Of a stretch of DNA of 64,000 nucleotides, positions 31,465-41,639 are shown one piece after another (position 1 is the first letter of the stretch; each line of letters opens with the position of its first letter). The stretch is from Cephalopachus bancanus (Eukaryota; Chordata; Mammalia; Primates; Tarsiidae), in assembly GCA_027257055.1 (NCBI GenBank), contig JAPVLO010000055.1:10129501-10193500 (forward strand), given 5' to 3'. Below the pieces are notes generated by a model. The model searched no databases. It saw nothing but the letters and a program-made list of their open reading frames with translations, and was not told the DNA's origin. Made by a program: the position numbers and the translations under genes.

Positions 31465-32134
31465 CCCAAAACAAAAACCTCTCTTCAAAGGAGTAAGTGC
31501 GATCTCTTGAGATGGAGAGTAAAACACTTTTCAAACTGTGGAAAGAACGTCCAGATTAGCCAAACATCAGGCCTTGGCAGGTGAGGCTCTCAAAGACCCA
31601 GGAGAGATAGGAAGGTAGGTATTGTCTTCTTGAAACACGACCTGGAGTCACAGGCTCTGCAAGACAGGCGCAGGAAGGAAGATGTCTCCAGTGGACTCAG
31701 GAGACACCTGGGAGACACCTGGGAGGCTCTAAGCATTGTCAGCCACTTGTCACATATCTACCTTAAGTGTCCAAAGGAGTCATTTACATGCCTCAGGCTG
31801 TGTCACTGCCAATTTTCAAAGTAATGTAGAGGCCACAGACCACAGATGGCAAATGTTTCCTCCACAGGGCTTACTAAGAGGTTGTGGCTGCCTGTACGCT
31901 GTGTTAAGAAGGACTCTGAGCCACAGCAGGATCCTGTATTTGCCATTCTCACTTTGGTGGTACCCATGGATTCAGGAATTTGAGCACATCTTCTGACACT
32001 TTCCTCCAAAGATCCAAGGATCTGCCACAGTAGCCCTAAGACTGCTCAGGGCACGAACTGCTTTGAGACTGGAGATGCAGGTCCTCTCTCCACTGACACA
32101 GCATAGTTTTTTGCATACGGTTTTGTTCAGCGTG
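31465..32134. other. Unique intergenic sequence
   Basis: No gene or repeat recognised. Contains GGGAGACACCT twice near 31710, a small local duplication. Confidence 0.5.
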
Positions 32135-32640
32135 TGAACTACAGATGTGAAGCAAAAGAGTAAATGATGCATGATTGCACTTGTATTGGTACCTAGAAGA
32201 GTCAGATTTATAGACGAGAAAGTAGGATGGGGGTTGTCAAGAGCTGGGAGGAAGGGGAAACAGGGGCGGGGGTGAGGAGTGGCAGTTATTGCTTAATGGG
32301 AAAAGAGTCTCAGCTGGGGAAAACAAAAAAGTTCTAGAGATGTATGGTGATGATGCTTGCACAACATTCTGCATGTACTTAATGCCACTGAACTGTACAC
32401 TTAGAAAATGGCTCAAATGAATTAGCCAGGCATGGTGGTATGCGCCTGTAGACCCAACTCTCAGGAGGCTGAGAGAAGAACTGCCTGAGCCCAGGAGGTG
32501 GAGGCTGTAGTGATCATGCCACTGCATTCCCGCCTGGGCAACAGAATGAGACCTTGACTCAAAAAAAAAAAAAGGTTAAAATTGGTAAACATTATGTTTT
32601 ATGCATTTTACCACAAGTTAAAAAAAAACTGCAAAATGCC
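32135..32640 (+). mobile_element. Old L1 3' end, split by an Alu right arm
   Basis: ATAGACGAGAAAGTAGGATG, GGGGGTGAGGAGTGGCAGTT, ATGCCACTGAACTGTACACT before the Alu, and GGTTAAAATTGGTAAACATT then TTATGCATTTTACCACA after it, are contiguous L1M 3'UTR sequence. Confidence 0.82.
32419..32574 (+). mobile_element. Free right Alu monomer (FRAM-like) within the L1
   Basis: Consists only of right-arm sequence, from AATTAGCCAGGCATGGTGGT to GAGACCTTGACTC-A(13). It splits the L1 3'UTR. Confidence 0.85.
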
Positions 32641-33189
32641 ACTTTCAGGTTTTGTGGCTCTGTTCCCACGCTGACTAGCCTGCCAGTGGGTTTTTGCTGG
32701 GCAGTTTCTCAGCCCTCAGGATTCCCCAGGTTTCCAGCTGCACGAGGGCCAAAGTTGTGTCTCAGATACCAGGCTCCCAACTCCCCAAGCCTGATCCCCA
32801 CTCACAATTCCTGGGGGTGGGGAGCCACACTGGTTAATGACAACTGGGCCTTGGACCTGAAGCTCTCAAACCACACCCACATTCCAAAAAGAACTTCATC
32901 TTACCTTCTGTGAGGAGCAGGACTACTTCGGCTGGGGTTTGGTGCCGGGGTCTCAGCTTGACTACAGTTGTCAGAAGTCACGGGTTTTCTCAACTTTAAC
33001 AAAGCAGCTCAAGAAAATTTATATTTCCAGAATATCTTGGAGGCTAACTTTTCCACTACTCCTTCCACTTTCTTGGATTCTCTGCTTAGAAACACCCAAC
33101 ATGAAATCCAGTCATGGAAGCTGCCCCAGAACAGTTGAACAAATGGAGAGCTGGGCCAAATTTACAACGTGATAAATCATTATATTCTT
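32641..33189. other. Unique intergenic sequence
   Basis: No element recognised. A 119-codon plus frame begins in the Alu tail and is not convincing. Confidence 0.5.
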
Positions 33190-33745
33190 ATGCAATCATT
33201 TCAGCGTAGAGCATAAAAGAACAACACACACATGCCCATCACCCAGCCTGAGAAATAAAGCATTTAGCATGCACAGTGGTTGTTCCTTGGGTAACCCCTC
33301 AGGCCAGTCCTCTCCCTAAGCCCGGAGAAGTGACCATCCTGAATGTACTGCCTCTCGTTCTCTGTACCTCTTGAAACTTTCCTAGATATTTTGAAAACTA
33401 TTAGTGTTGTGTCGCATGTTTTAACACTTCGTTCTACTCCACGATAGGACTCTTGCATGTGTATTTCTCTCTTCCACTCTAGCTGCACTTAGGCTGGTTT
33501 CGTAACTACACACACTTTGCACCCTTATCCACATGCCCAGGAATGGAACTGTGGAGTCTGGGATGATACATCTTCAGTTCTCCTCCTGATGCCCCTTTGT
33601 GCTCCAGCCTGGCAGGATCAACACCCACACCCACCAGCAGTGTTGGGGAACCCCAGCCACTCCATGTCCTCAGCAGATTTTCAGACTGAACACAGTTTTA
33701 ATTTTTGCCAATCTCATGGGTGTGTTGCACCACCGTAAACCAAGT
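33190..33745 (-). mobile_element. Old L1M fragment, antisense
   Basis: Order CAGCCTGAGAAATAAAGCAT, AGTGACCATCCTGAATGTAC, GGAATGGAACTGTGGAGTCT, CCACCAGCAGTGTTGGGGAA, TTTAATTTTTGCCAATCTCA then TGGGTGTG matches the complementary strand of ancient L1 3' regions. Several deletions have shortened it. Confidence 0.65.
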
Positions 33746-33819
33746 CCTAACAATGACCTAGGAAGCCTTCTACCAACACCATCTGGCTACCACAATTCCA
33801 ACCCTCTCCCCGCCACCCA

Positions 33820-34300
33820 CACACACACCCTCTACATTGCTACTGCTCTTACATTTATCTCTTGGGCTCCCTGCACTCCTGCCCTACTGGCTTCAATGTT
33901 CCATGTATGCACTGGGTACTCATACCTTGGAAATTCTGCACTGGCCGTTGTTCTCTTTTACGTAAATTTGGTTCCCCCAGTACTGTTATAGTTCTATCCT
34001 TGTTTTCTTCACGTTTCTGCTCAAATGTCACCTTCCCAATGTAGCCTACCAGGACCACCTTATTGACAATTGTACCCCATTCTTGCTTCTGTATCTCCTT
34101 CCCCATCCCTGCCCCATTGCCATAGCCTTTATCACTGTCTCATAAGCTATGCAATTCACCAGTTTTATTTCTTTGTCTCTTTCTTCTAGAATGTAATCCC
34201 AGTGTTGAGGGATTTTTGTTGGTTTTGTTTACTGGTGTTTCCTGAGTTCCGAGGACAGTGCCTGGCACATAGTAGGTGTTCAGTAAATACTTACTGACTC
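33820..34300 (+). repeat. L2 LINE 3' end
   Basis: TCTGCTCAAATGTCACCTTC, CCTACCAGGACCACCTTATT, GCCTTTATCACTGTCTCA, TTCTAGAATGTAATCCCAG, AGTGCCTGGCACATAGTAGG and TGTTCAGTAAATACTTACTG are in consensus L2 order. Confidence 0.92.
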
Positions 34301-34320
34301 CATGGATGGATGGATGGATG
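34301..34320. repeat. (GGAT)n microsatellite
   Basis: Four to five GGAT units at the L2 3' end, replacing the usual GAATGAAT terminus. Confidence 0.9.
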
Positions 34321-35204
34321 TCTCTGAACTCTGTATCAGTTGTGCTACCATTCATACTGGCTGCAGCTTCTGAGTTTGGAAAACCTGTTCTCTTTTCCAA
34401 CCTGAGGAAAGATCTGATTCCTCACAAGGAATGACTTACCCCTTTAAAACCAACTTTGTTGTTTTATTACTGACACGTTTTCATCAGATACGTTTGTGTT
34501 CATTAACTCATGTAAACGTTAATAATAGGACTATAAAAACAGCTTCCTACATGTTTCCTCCTGCTTTCATTTGGGTGTAATTATATGAACACACAATATG
34601 CCGTACATGCCGATGGGGCAATCCCCTTTATTGTGCTTCCAGATGACAATTTATCTCTGGGAACACACCCAAATATCAGGTCTTTTTACCTTTTCCCTCC
34701 TACTCCCTGCTTTCTGAGTAATTCAGGGGTCGTCAAGTAACACAAAGATATCAAAGCCCTCTCCCTAAGACATGGTGGCTAACCATATGCATTCTCACCC
34801 TATTATGGCCTAAGAACTCACTCTTACCTTTTAAAGTGCTTTGCAGATTGGAGGAGAATATTTTTAAATGGTTATTTCCTCATTCACTGCATCCTTGTCA
34901 CAACTATTCATACAGTCGTGAACACTCAACACCACCAAACACCGCAGTGGTTCCTCTCCCCACCATCCAAGACCACAGGCCTTCCCTCAATTCTCAGTAT
35001 ATCCTCTCATGCAGAAAACAGCTCAAAAACAGGCCATTCAGGTCCTCACAGCAGCAGAAGAATCAGCATGCTAAAGGTCACTGAGACAGGGACTGGCCAG
35101 CAGCTTCTAACTCAGGTTTGTTCTCTTCCTGGAATACTACTAAGTTCAATCTGCCAGGCTCCCCTGCAGTTAGGTGTGGCATGTGAGTAAGTTCTAACAC
35201 CAGA
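34321..35204. other. Unique intergenic sequence
   Basis: Moderately AT-rich. No gene or repeat recognised. Confidence 0.5.
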
Positions 35205-35452
35205 GCGACTTTGTCTCCCAGGGGACATCTGGTAATGTCACAACTGGAGACCAGGGAGAGTTCTATTGGAATCTAGTGAGTATCAGAGACCAGAGAATAT
35301 CCTGCTCAATATCACACAATGCACAAGTCAGGCCCCAGCACCAAGAAATACCATTTCCAGACTTTGTGGCTCTGATCTAACACCTATTAGCCTTTGGCCA
35401 GCTCAAAGTGTCGGTGGTGCTGAAATCCTGCACTAATCGTTGAGAAACCCCG
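35205..35452 (+). mobile_element. MER5A-like hAT MITE with internal insertion
   Basis: TTTGTCTCCCAGGGGACATC, TGGTAATGTC, TTGGAATCTAGTGAGTATCA, CACACAATGCACAAGTCAGG and GTTGAGAAACCCC follow the MER5A order. About 65 extra bases (CCATTTCCAGAC to GCCTTTGGCC) lie between the last two landmarks. Confidence 0.75.
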
Positions 35453-35920
35453 TTCTACCCAATGGAATGTGAACTAACGTGTTGTAAATTTCTAGCATGT
35501 TGAAGGTCTAGGATTGTTCAATACGTGAGTTTGAGTTAGCTAACTCAATCACAGATATTTCTGCATGTTCTCTTGAATAGGTTTTCCAGTTCATGGAGCT
35601 ATGCTTGAGCCAGTCCTAGGTGGGCAGACCTCTCCCGGGGGACATCACAGGAGCCAGTCCTATTTCAAGTAAAGAAGGACCTCCAGGGTGTATTTCCTGG
35701 AAATCAATTGATAACTGATACAATGATCTGTCATATGCAAAGAGAAAAGAGGGGCCATGGGGTCCGCTTAAGTATATGAGGGACTTTTTAAATTGGGACT
35801 TTTTAAATAAGTTCTCTATAGTCCACCTCTGTCCATACTAGTCCCGTAAGACTCCAGATTAGAATTTCTATGCTCTCCATCCTGAAGCTATCTTCCCTTA
35901 CCCAGTTATCATAATCAGTC
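35453..35920. other. Unique intergenic sequence
   Basis: No element recognised. Confidence 0.5.
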
Positions 35921-35996
35921 AGAGCTTAGAAAAAATAAATACAAGTTCTTATTTCTTTAGAGTTTAGTAAAAATAAATACAAGTTCTTATTTCTTT
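35921..35996. repeat. 38-bp tandem duplication
   Basis: Two copies of a 38-bp unit (35921-35958 and 35959-35996), differing at two positions. Each contains AAAAATAAATACAAGTTCTT. No mobile-element hallmark. Confidence 0.95.
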
Positions 35997-36164
35997 ACAG
36001 ATTTACTGGATCTGTCATAGAAGCTGCTACAATCCTAGTGATCATTTACTTAGGAGGTTCCTATTTTTAACAGATAAAATATAGGGCCAATACATATTAA
36101 AAATATTCTATTCGTTGTCCATGTAAAACTTAAATTTAAACAAGCTTCCTGCATTTTATCTGGT

Positions 36165-36365
36165 GACTTTATCATTTACTGAGCACTTATATTCTTCCAG
36201 GTGTTATGTGTGAGACACCTCGAATGCTCAAAATAACATTCAGAGAGAGGTGCTATTATCATCTTCATCGTCAAATGGGGCAACAGAGCAGGAAAGGCTA
36301 GGTTTTTGCCCTGGGTCACGTCCCACCTGCCACTGCACACCCCTGGGATCCCACAGCAGGCTCAC
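36165..36365 (-). repeat. MIR SINE, antisense
   Basis: TTTACTGAGCACTTATATTC, GGTGCTATTATCATCTTCAT, AAATGGGGCAACAGAG then CCCTGGGTCACGTCCCACC follow the complementary MIR consensus. Confidence 0.82.
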
Positions 36366-36559
36366 TCCCAGGGTCTGAGCACTTCTCACCCAGCCCAGTG
36401 CTCAGAAGGGCGTCCACAGGCAGGGCACCCTCAGGGAGTGCTCCCTCCTTCCCCATCATTCCTTTAAACCCTATAGAGAGCATACTCTTTTTTTCCCAAG
36501 AGCAATCATCAAAACATAGTAACTGTAAGGAAACCTGAAGATATGGTGAGGATGATTAA
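36366..36559. other. Unique intergenic sequence
   Basis: No element recognised. Confidence 0.45.
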
Positions 36560-36573
36560 TATTTTTATTTAGG

Positions 36574-36867
36574 CTTGGCTCAGTGGTTCAGCCTGTAATC
36601 CCAGTACTTTGGGAGGCCAAGGTGAAGGATTGCCTGAGCCCACGGGTTCAAGACCAGCCCGGGCACCTTGGTGAGACCTTGTCTCTGCAATAAATAAAAA
36701 TTAGCTGGGTGTGGCAGGGCACGCCTGTGGTTTCGGCTACTTGGAAGGCTGAAGCGAAAGGATCACCTGAGCCCAGCAGGTCAAGGCTGGGGTAGCCATG
36801 AGCGTACCACTGCACTCCAGCCTGGGCAACAGAGTGAGACTCCAACTCAAAAAAAAAAAAAAAAAAG
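36574..36867 (+). mobile_element. Dimeric Alu, lineage-specific subfamily
   Basis: GGCTTGGCTCAGTGGTTCAG head, CACGGGTTCAAGACCAGCCC, GCACCTTGGTGAGACCTTGT, CGGCTACTTGGAAGGCTGAA and ACTCCAACTC-A(18). The flanks AATATTTTTATTTA and AATTATTTTATTTA form a near-identical target-site duplication. Confidence 0.95.
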
Positions 36868-37014
36868 AATTATTTTATTTAAAACTTCATGTTTTGGAAC
36901 TATTGCAAAATATCCCTTGTAAATATTTTCTTTTTTAATTTAAGGCTATCATTTCTCCCGGAGATCATTAAGTAGATGTAATATACTTTCAGAAAGCAGA
37001 AAGCCTTAGCAGAC

Positions 37015-37290
37015 GACTCAGTGCAAAGATTAGGAGCACAGACTTTGAAGTCAGATGGGCATGGGCTTGGATTCTGGTTCTACCATCTCCTGGCTGGACT
37101 GATGTGGGAGGTTACTTGGACATCCCTCACACCAGCAGTTTGCTGTCCTTTAAAATAAGAAAGGAGCAGTCTCCTGAGGACCCTGGGAAGCTTCAGTGGA
37201 GGAGCAGGCAGAGAGGCATCACCCTCCCTCTACAGATGGGAACTCTGGGGTTCATGGTGACTCCCCTAAGGACACACTGCAAACCAGAGG
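37015..37290 (+). repeat. MIR fragments
   Basis: Sense MIR wording from GATTAGGAGCACAGACTTTG to CTTGGATTCTGGTTCTACCA. A second, antisense-looking piece (CTCTACAGATGGGAACTCTG, CCTAAGGACACACTGCAAAC) follows at about 37225-37290. Confidence 0.65.
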
Positions 37291-37714
37291 TGCAGAGCTC
37301 CCAGAGCATAAAGAAACAAAGGGCTGGGTGGGAGTCAAGAGCTCAGACTCTGGGAGGAACAAGGTTGGGGGAGCCCTCGGCTCCAACTTCCCCCAAATGC
37401 ACCCCAGTAGCACCACCAACCAAAGAACCTCCCTCAAACACTCTACTGCAAAGGTTTTGCTCTTCAGCATCTAGATAGTATCTCCTCCCTGGGAATGTGG
37501 GGCTCCTGGCTTGGAAGCAGGACACAGTGAACTGTAACTGTGTCAACCCACTTCTCAGGATCAGAAACAGCCACACTGGGATGCTGTCACTGGAGAAGAA
37601 GACCTCTCCCAGGAGCCCTTAAAAGGTAAATCAACAAGGCAATGGGATAAAGAGTCTGGCCCTACGCATGAAGCATGACCATCACTCCACACGCAAACTC
37701 TTCATGTTTTTTGG
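37291..37714. other. Unique intergenic sequence
   Basis: No element recognised. Overlapping frames of 92-124 codons lack domains. Confidence 0.5.
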
Positions 37715-38006
37715 TGTGTTTTTTTTGAGTTCGAGTCTCACTCTGTCGCCCAGACTGTAGTGTTGTGGCATACCCATAGCTACCCCAGTGTCAACCTGCT
37801 GAGCTCCGACAATCCTTCCGCCTCAGCCTTCCAAGTAGCTGGAACTACAGGCACGCACTACCATGCCCGGCTAATTTTTTATTTATTGTAGAGACAAGAT
37901 CTCGCCAAGTTGCCCGGGCAGATCTAAACCTGTGGGCTCAGGCAATCCACTTGCCTTGGCCTCCCAAAATGCTGGGATTACAGGCTGAGCCAGTGAGCCT
38001 GGCCCA
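37715..38006 (-). mobile_element. Dimeric Alu, antisense
   Basis: TTTGAGTTCGAGTCTCACTC, CAAGTAGCTGGAACTACAGG, CTCGCCAAGTTGCCCGGGCA and AGGCTGAGCCAGTGAGCCTG are complements of the lineage-specific subfamily. CATGTTTTTTG and CATGTTGTTTG flank it. Confidence 0.94.
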
Positions 38007-38519
38007 TGTTGTTTGTTTTTGATTTAATGTTGAAATCACTTTCAAACCTTGATAAAGAGAAGTGACACCTGAGACATTTCTGCAATACCATTTCTGCAGT
38101 GTCTGAAAGCACCAGATGCTCTTACTGCCTTCCTGGGAAGTTGTGCTGTCCACAGGCAGCCACCTCTCAACAGCTTGATGGCTTTGTCCTCTCCAGGGAC
38201 CTCTGAGCTGGTCATGCCATCACACTCGGTTTTGGTTCAAAACATAAAGTCATCTATATCTTGAGAGACAGTTGGTAAGGATTCTTATGGGTTAAAAAGA
38301 GTTTATATATGAGTGTATGCTGCACACAAAATGGCAAATAAAACTGTAATTCTTTTTAAATTAAAGCACGTTTGCTGGGTGTGAGGATATGTTTATTTTA
38401 GGTATCATAAATCATGTGTTGTCATAAAACTTTTAGGAAAAAAGGTCCAAATAAATTATCAATGATTACAATGAATGCATTAGAATGTACTTAGAAACTC
38501 TGACTCCCACCCCCATAAT
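38007..38519. other. Unique intergenic sequence
   Basis: AT-rich in its second half. No element recognised. Confidence 0.5.
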
Positions 38520-38870
38520 TTAACTTTAGTTATCAATAAAACAAACCACCCCAAAACATAGTGGTTTAAGGCAAGTTATTCGCCCACAATCTTATTGGTT
38601 GGGCCCCAGTGGGCAGTCTCACTTGGGGTCTCATACGTGTGGTCAGTCAGTGGTTGACACTGTGGTCACCTTACCAGGCTGAACATCCAAGGGGTCCTCT
38701 TTACTCACAGTGGGTTACTTAGCTGGGGTGATTGGCGCTGGTCCCTTCTTTAGCTCTTTCCATGGGGCCTCTTCATGCCACCAGCTTGGATTGCCTCACA
38801 GCATGGTTGTCTCAGAGACATCTGGATTTGTTACGTGGTGACTACAAGAGAGAAGCCCAGAAATCAAAAA
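38520..38870 (-). mobile_element. MaLR-like LTR fragment, antisense
   Basis: ATAGTGGTTTAAGGCAAGTT, GGCAGTCTCACTTGGGGTCT, then CATGGTTGTCTCAGAGAC resemble the complementary strand of MLT1-class LTRs. No clear termini remain. Confidence 0.55.
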
Positions 38871-39039
38871 CTTTTAGACAATAACCACCCCACTCCAACC
38901 AAACATCACAGAAAAAACTGTGGTCCCTCAGCAAAGGCTGAGTTGAGAATTAGACTTCCATCCTCAGCCTGCATGTTGTCACAAAAGGCAGGATGTTGAG
39001 CTGACAGTCATCCCTACTGGCTGGCAATCAGTTCTCCTT

Positions 39040-39182
39040 TTTTAATTTGTTTTTTTTAAAAAAGAGAGACAAGCTCTCACTATGTTGCCTAGGCTGGTCT
39101 CAAACTCTTGGGCTCAAGCAGTCCTCTTGCCTTGGTCTCTCAAAGTGCTGAAATTACAGGCGTGAGCCACTGGGCCCAGCCA
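39040..39182 (-). mobile_element. Old Alu monomer, antisense
   Basis: CACTATGTTGCCTAGGCTGG, CTCAAAGTGCTGAAATTACA, GAGCCACTGGGCCCAGCC: one arm only, strongly diverged (FLAM-like). Confidence 0.85.
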
Positions 39183-39519
39183 GCAGTTAGCTTTTTTAAC
39201 GCAATGTCAGCAAAGGCAACTTGGGAGCCTGGACATCCAACCTACCTCCCATCCACTACCCCAGGGGTAACCAGGCACTGCTTTCTCCCCGGTGGGGTGG
39301 TCTCAGAGGAGGTAGGGTGAGAACCAGCACATTCACCACCTCCTAGTGGTAAGATGCTTCCGCCTCCACAGTGTCAGTAGAAGCCACACAGGGACAGGGA
39401 AGGAGATGCCCTCCTTCCCCAGCTGGGGTGGTATCAGCAGAGGCCACTATAGCAGAAGATTTAAATAAGCTCCAGCATCTCACCAAATCACCTTGAAAAC
39501 ATCCAGGTTTCAATCACAA
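39183..39519. other. Unique intergenic sequence
   Basis: No element recognised. Confidence 0.5.
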
Positions 39520-40520
39520 AAATCACTCATTCCAGGAACCTAGAAAAGCACAATTTGAATGAGAAAGACAATCAACAGTTGCCAACACAAAGTTGACATC
39601 AATATTAGAATTCTGACAAGGATTCTATAAGAACCATCATAAAAATTGCTCAATGAACAATTATAAATGTGCAACCCCAAAAAATGAAAAAAATAGAAAC
39701 TCTCAGCAAGGAAACAGAAGATATAAAGAACCAAAGGGAAATTTCAGAACTGAAAGATACAATATTCAAAGTAAAACGAATTGAATGGGCTCAAAAGCAA
39801 AGGGGAAAGGTCAGCAAAATCAGTGAACTTGAATATAGAACAATAAACATTACTCAATCTGAACAACAGAGAGAAAATAGAATTTTAAAATATATACAAA
39901 TATAGCCTCAGGGACCTGGGACTATAACAAAAGAGATAACATTAGTGTCATCAGAGTTCCAAAAAGGGGGGAGAAAGAGGGTGGGGCTGAAAAAGTATGA
40001 GAAGAAATAATGGTTGAAAATTTCCCAAGTTTGGCAAAAGAAGGTGAGAGAACCGCAAACAAAATAAACCTACAGAAATCCATGTCAACATATAACACAG
40101 ACAGACTTTCAAAAACTAAAGACAAAGAAAGCAAGGAGAGAAAAACAACACCTTACTTACAGGTGAAAAAGTAATTAGAATGACAGCAGATTTCTCCTAA
40201 GAAACTATGATGGAAGGAAAGAAGCAACGTTACAATATGTCAAGTGCTGAAAGAAAAGTACTGTCAACTCAGAATTGTACATCCAGCAATAATATCCTCC
40301 AGAATTGAAGGTGAAAACAAGTTTTTTCAAATGCAGGAAAACTAAGAGAACATGTCACCAACAGACCTACCCTAAAAGAATATCTAAAGAATGCTATTGA
40401 ACCAGAAAGGAAATGATAAAATAAAAAATATCAGGAAGGAAAAAATAACAAAAGAAAACTTGGGGCAAGTGTGATAAATTCTCCTTCTCTTCTTGAATTT
40501 CTAAAAACAAGCGAACGATT
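39520..40520 (+). mobile_element. L1 fragment covering ORF1
   Basis: The DNA follows the older primate/eutherian L1 ORF1 order: GTTGCCAACACAAAGTTGAC, AAATAGAAACTCTCAGCAAG, CAGTGAACTTGAATATAGAA, GGTGGGGCTGAAAAAGTATG, CAAGTGCTGAAAGAAAAGTA, ACCTACCCTAAAAGAATATC. A fragment of the ORF1 coiled coil is visible (ITQSEQQRENRI). Stops and frameshifts cut the frame after about 78 codons, so it is inactive. Ends soon after ORF1, before ORF2. Confidence 0.92.
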
Positions 40521-40594
40521 CCTTAAAGGGTTCACATTGGCTCATTCTCACCCAGCAGTTTGCCTACTGCAGGGCTCTTTCAAAGTCAGTTATT

Positions 40595-40760
40595 TATCTG
40601 AAGCTTCTTAAATTGTGGTCCCTGCACCACCTGTATCAGCATCCTCTTAGGATACCTGCTTAAATTGCTATTTCCTGGGCTGCTCATCAAATTAATTGAA
40701 TCATAATTTGTAGGCCAGGACTCTAGATATAAAGATGTGATTATTACATAATCTAAGGTT
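40595..40760 (+). mobile_element. MER20/MER5-type hAT fragment
   Basis: TTCTTAAATTGTGGTCCCTG, CTGTATCAGCATCCTCTTAG, ATTGCTATTTCCTGGGC match short hAT MITEs of the Charlie group, diverged. Confidence 0.55.
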
Positions 40761-41004
40761 CAAAAAGTCCTAAGATCTGAGTTAGTAAAGAGTCAAGTTC
40801 AATCACTCAGTGTTCACCTCGGAGAAAAGTGATAACAAAATATTTTATAAATTCCTGGCTCTGGGCCATCCAGCCTTCCAGGACAAATGAATTTCAAGTT
40901 TAAAAAAAATAATCAATATCCTGCCTGGAGTCAAGGTCACACACCTCTGCACAATGACAGGGTGTTGTCCTAGGAAGTGAGGGCTGAAGTCTAAGTCACC
41001 ACAG

Positions 41005-41056
41005 AAGGGTCCAGTCTGGGCGACAGAGTGAGACTCCAACTCAAAAAAAAAAAAAA
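41005..41056 (+). mobile_element. 3' stub of an Alu
   Basis: Only the last ~50 bp of an Alu (AGTCTGGGCGACAGAGTGAG, then ACTCCAACTC-A(18)) remain. The sequence before it is not Alu, so the body was deleted or the copy is extremely 5'-truncated. Confidence 0.88.
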
Positions 41057-41074
41057 AAAAGATTAGTTGTTCTT

Positions 41075-41367
41075 GACCAGCACAATAGCTCACACTTGTA
41101 ATTCCAGCACTTTGGGAGGCCAAGGCAGGAGAATCGCTCGAGCCCAGGAGTTTAAGACTAACCTGGGCAACACAGTGATACCTCATCTTCACAAAAAAAA
41201 TTTTTTTAAATAGATGGACATGGTGGCACTGGCCTGTCGTCCCAGCTACTCCGAGGCCGAGGCAGAAGGATTGTCTGAGTTCAAGAAGTCAAGGCTGTAA
41301 GGAGCCATTATCATGCCACTACACTCCAGTCTGGGTGACAGAGTGAGACCCCCTAACTCAAAAAAGT
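41075..41367 (+). mobile_element. Dimeric Alu behind the stub
   Basis: Old-looking dimer (GACCAGCACAATAGCTCACA to CCTAACTC-A). A perfect 18-bp duplication AAAAGATTAGTTGTTCTT at 41057-41074 and 41368-41385 marks insertion directly behind the A-tail of the preceding Alu stub. Confidence 0.95.
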
Positions 41368-41385
41368 AAAAGATTAGTTGTTCTT

Positions 41386-41639
41386 ATCCACTGTGAACAT
41401 TTACCCTCCCTTTAACGAGGGTGATCGTGTTGCCCTTTTTTCTTTGAAATGGAACGTCTCTGTGTTCTTCACACAGACCCCAGGCATGCTGGTTAAAATT
41501 AAATATACGCTCCATAGTTTTTAGCATCTTCATAGTTATGCAGCCATCACACACACACACACAAATTAAATATACAACTTTATTCACCAGGGCTTTTCTG
41601 CAGGGTTCTGCCGAAGGGTAGTCCCAGGTTTAATGGGCG
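41386..41639. other. Boundary of the repeat-poor ID2 domain
   Basis: Unique sequence with a short (CA)8 at about 41548-41562. It is the last stretch before the GC-rich islands; downstream of here no Alu appears until about 53.3 kb. Confidence 0.6.

Noticed and set aside
39669..39905. 78-codon Lys/Glu-rich open frame as a possible coiled-coil gene
   Set aside because: It is a fragment of L1 ORF1 followed by stops and frameshifts.
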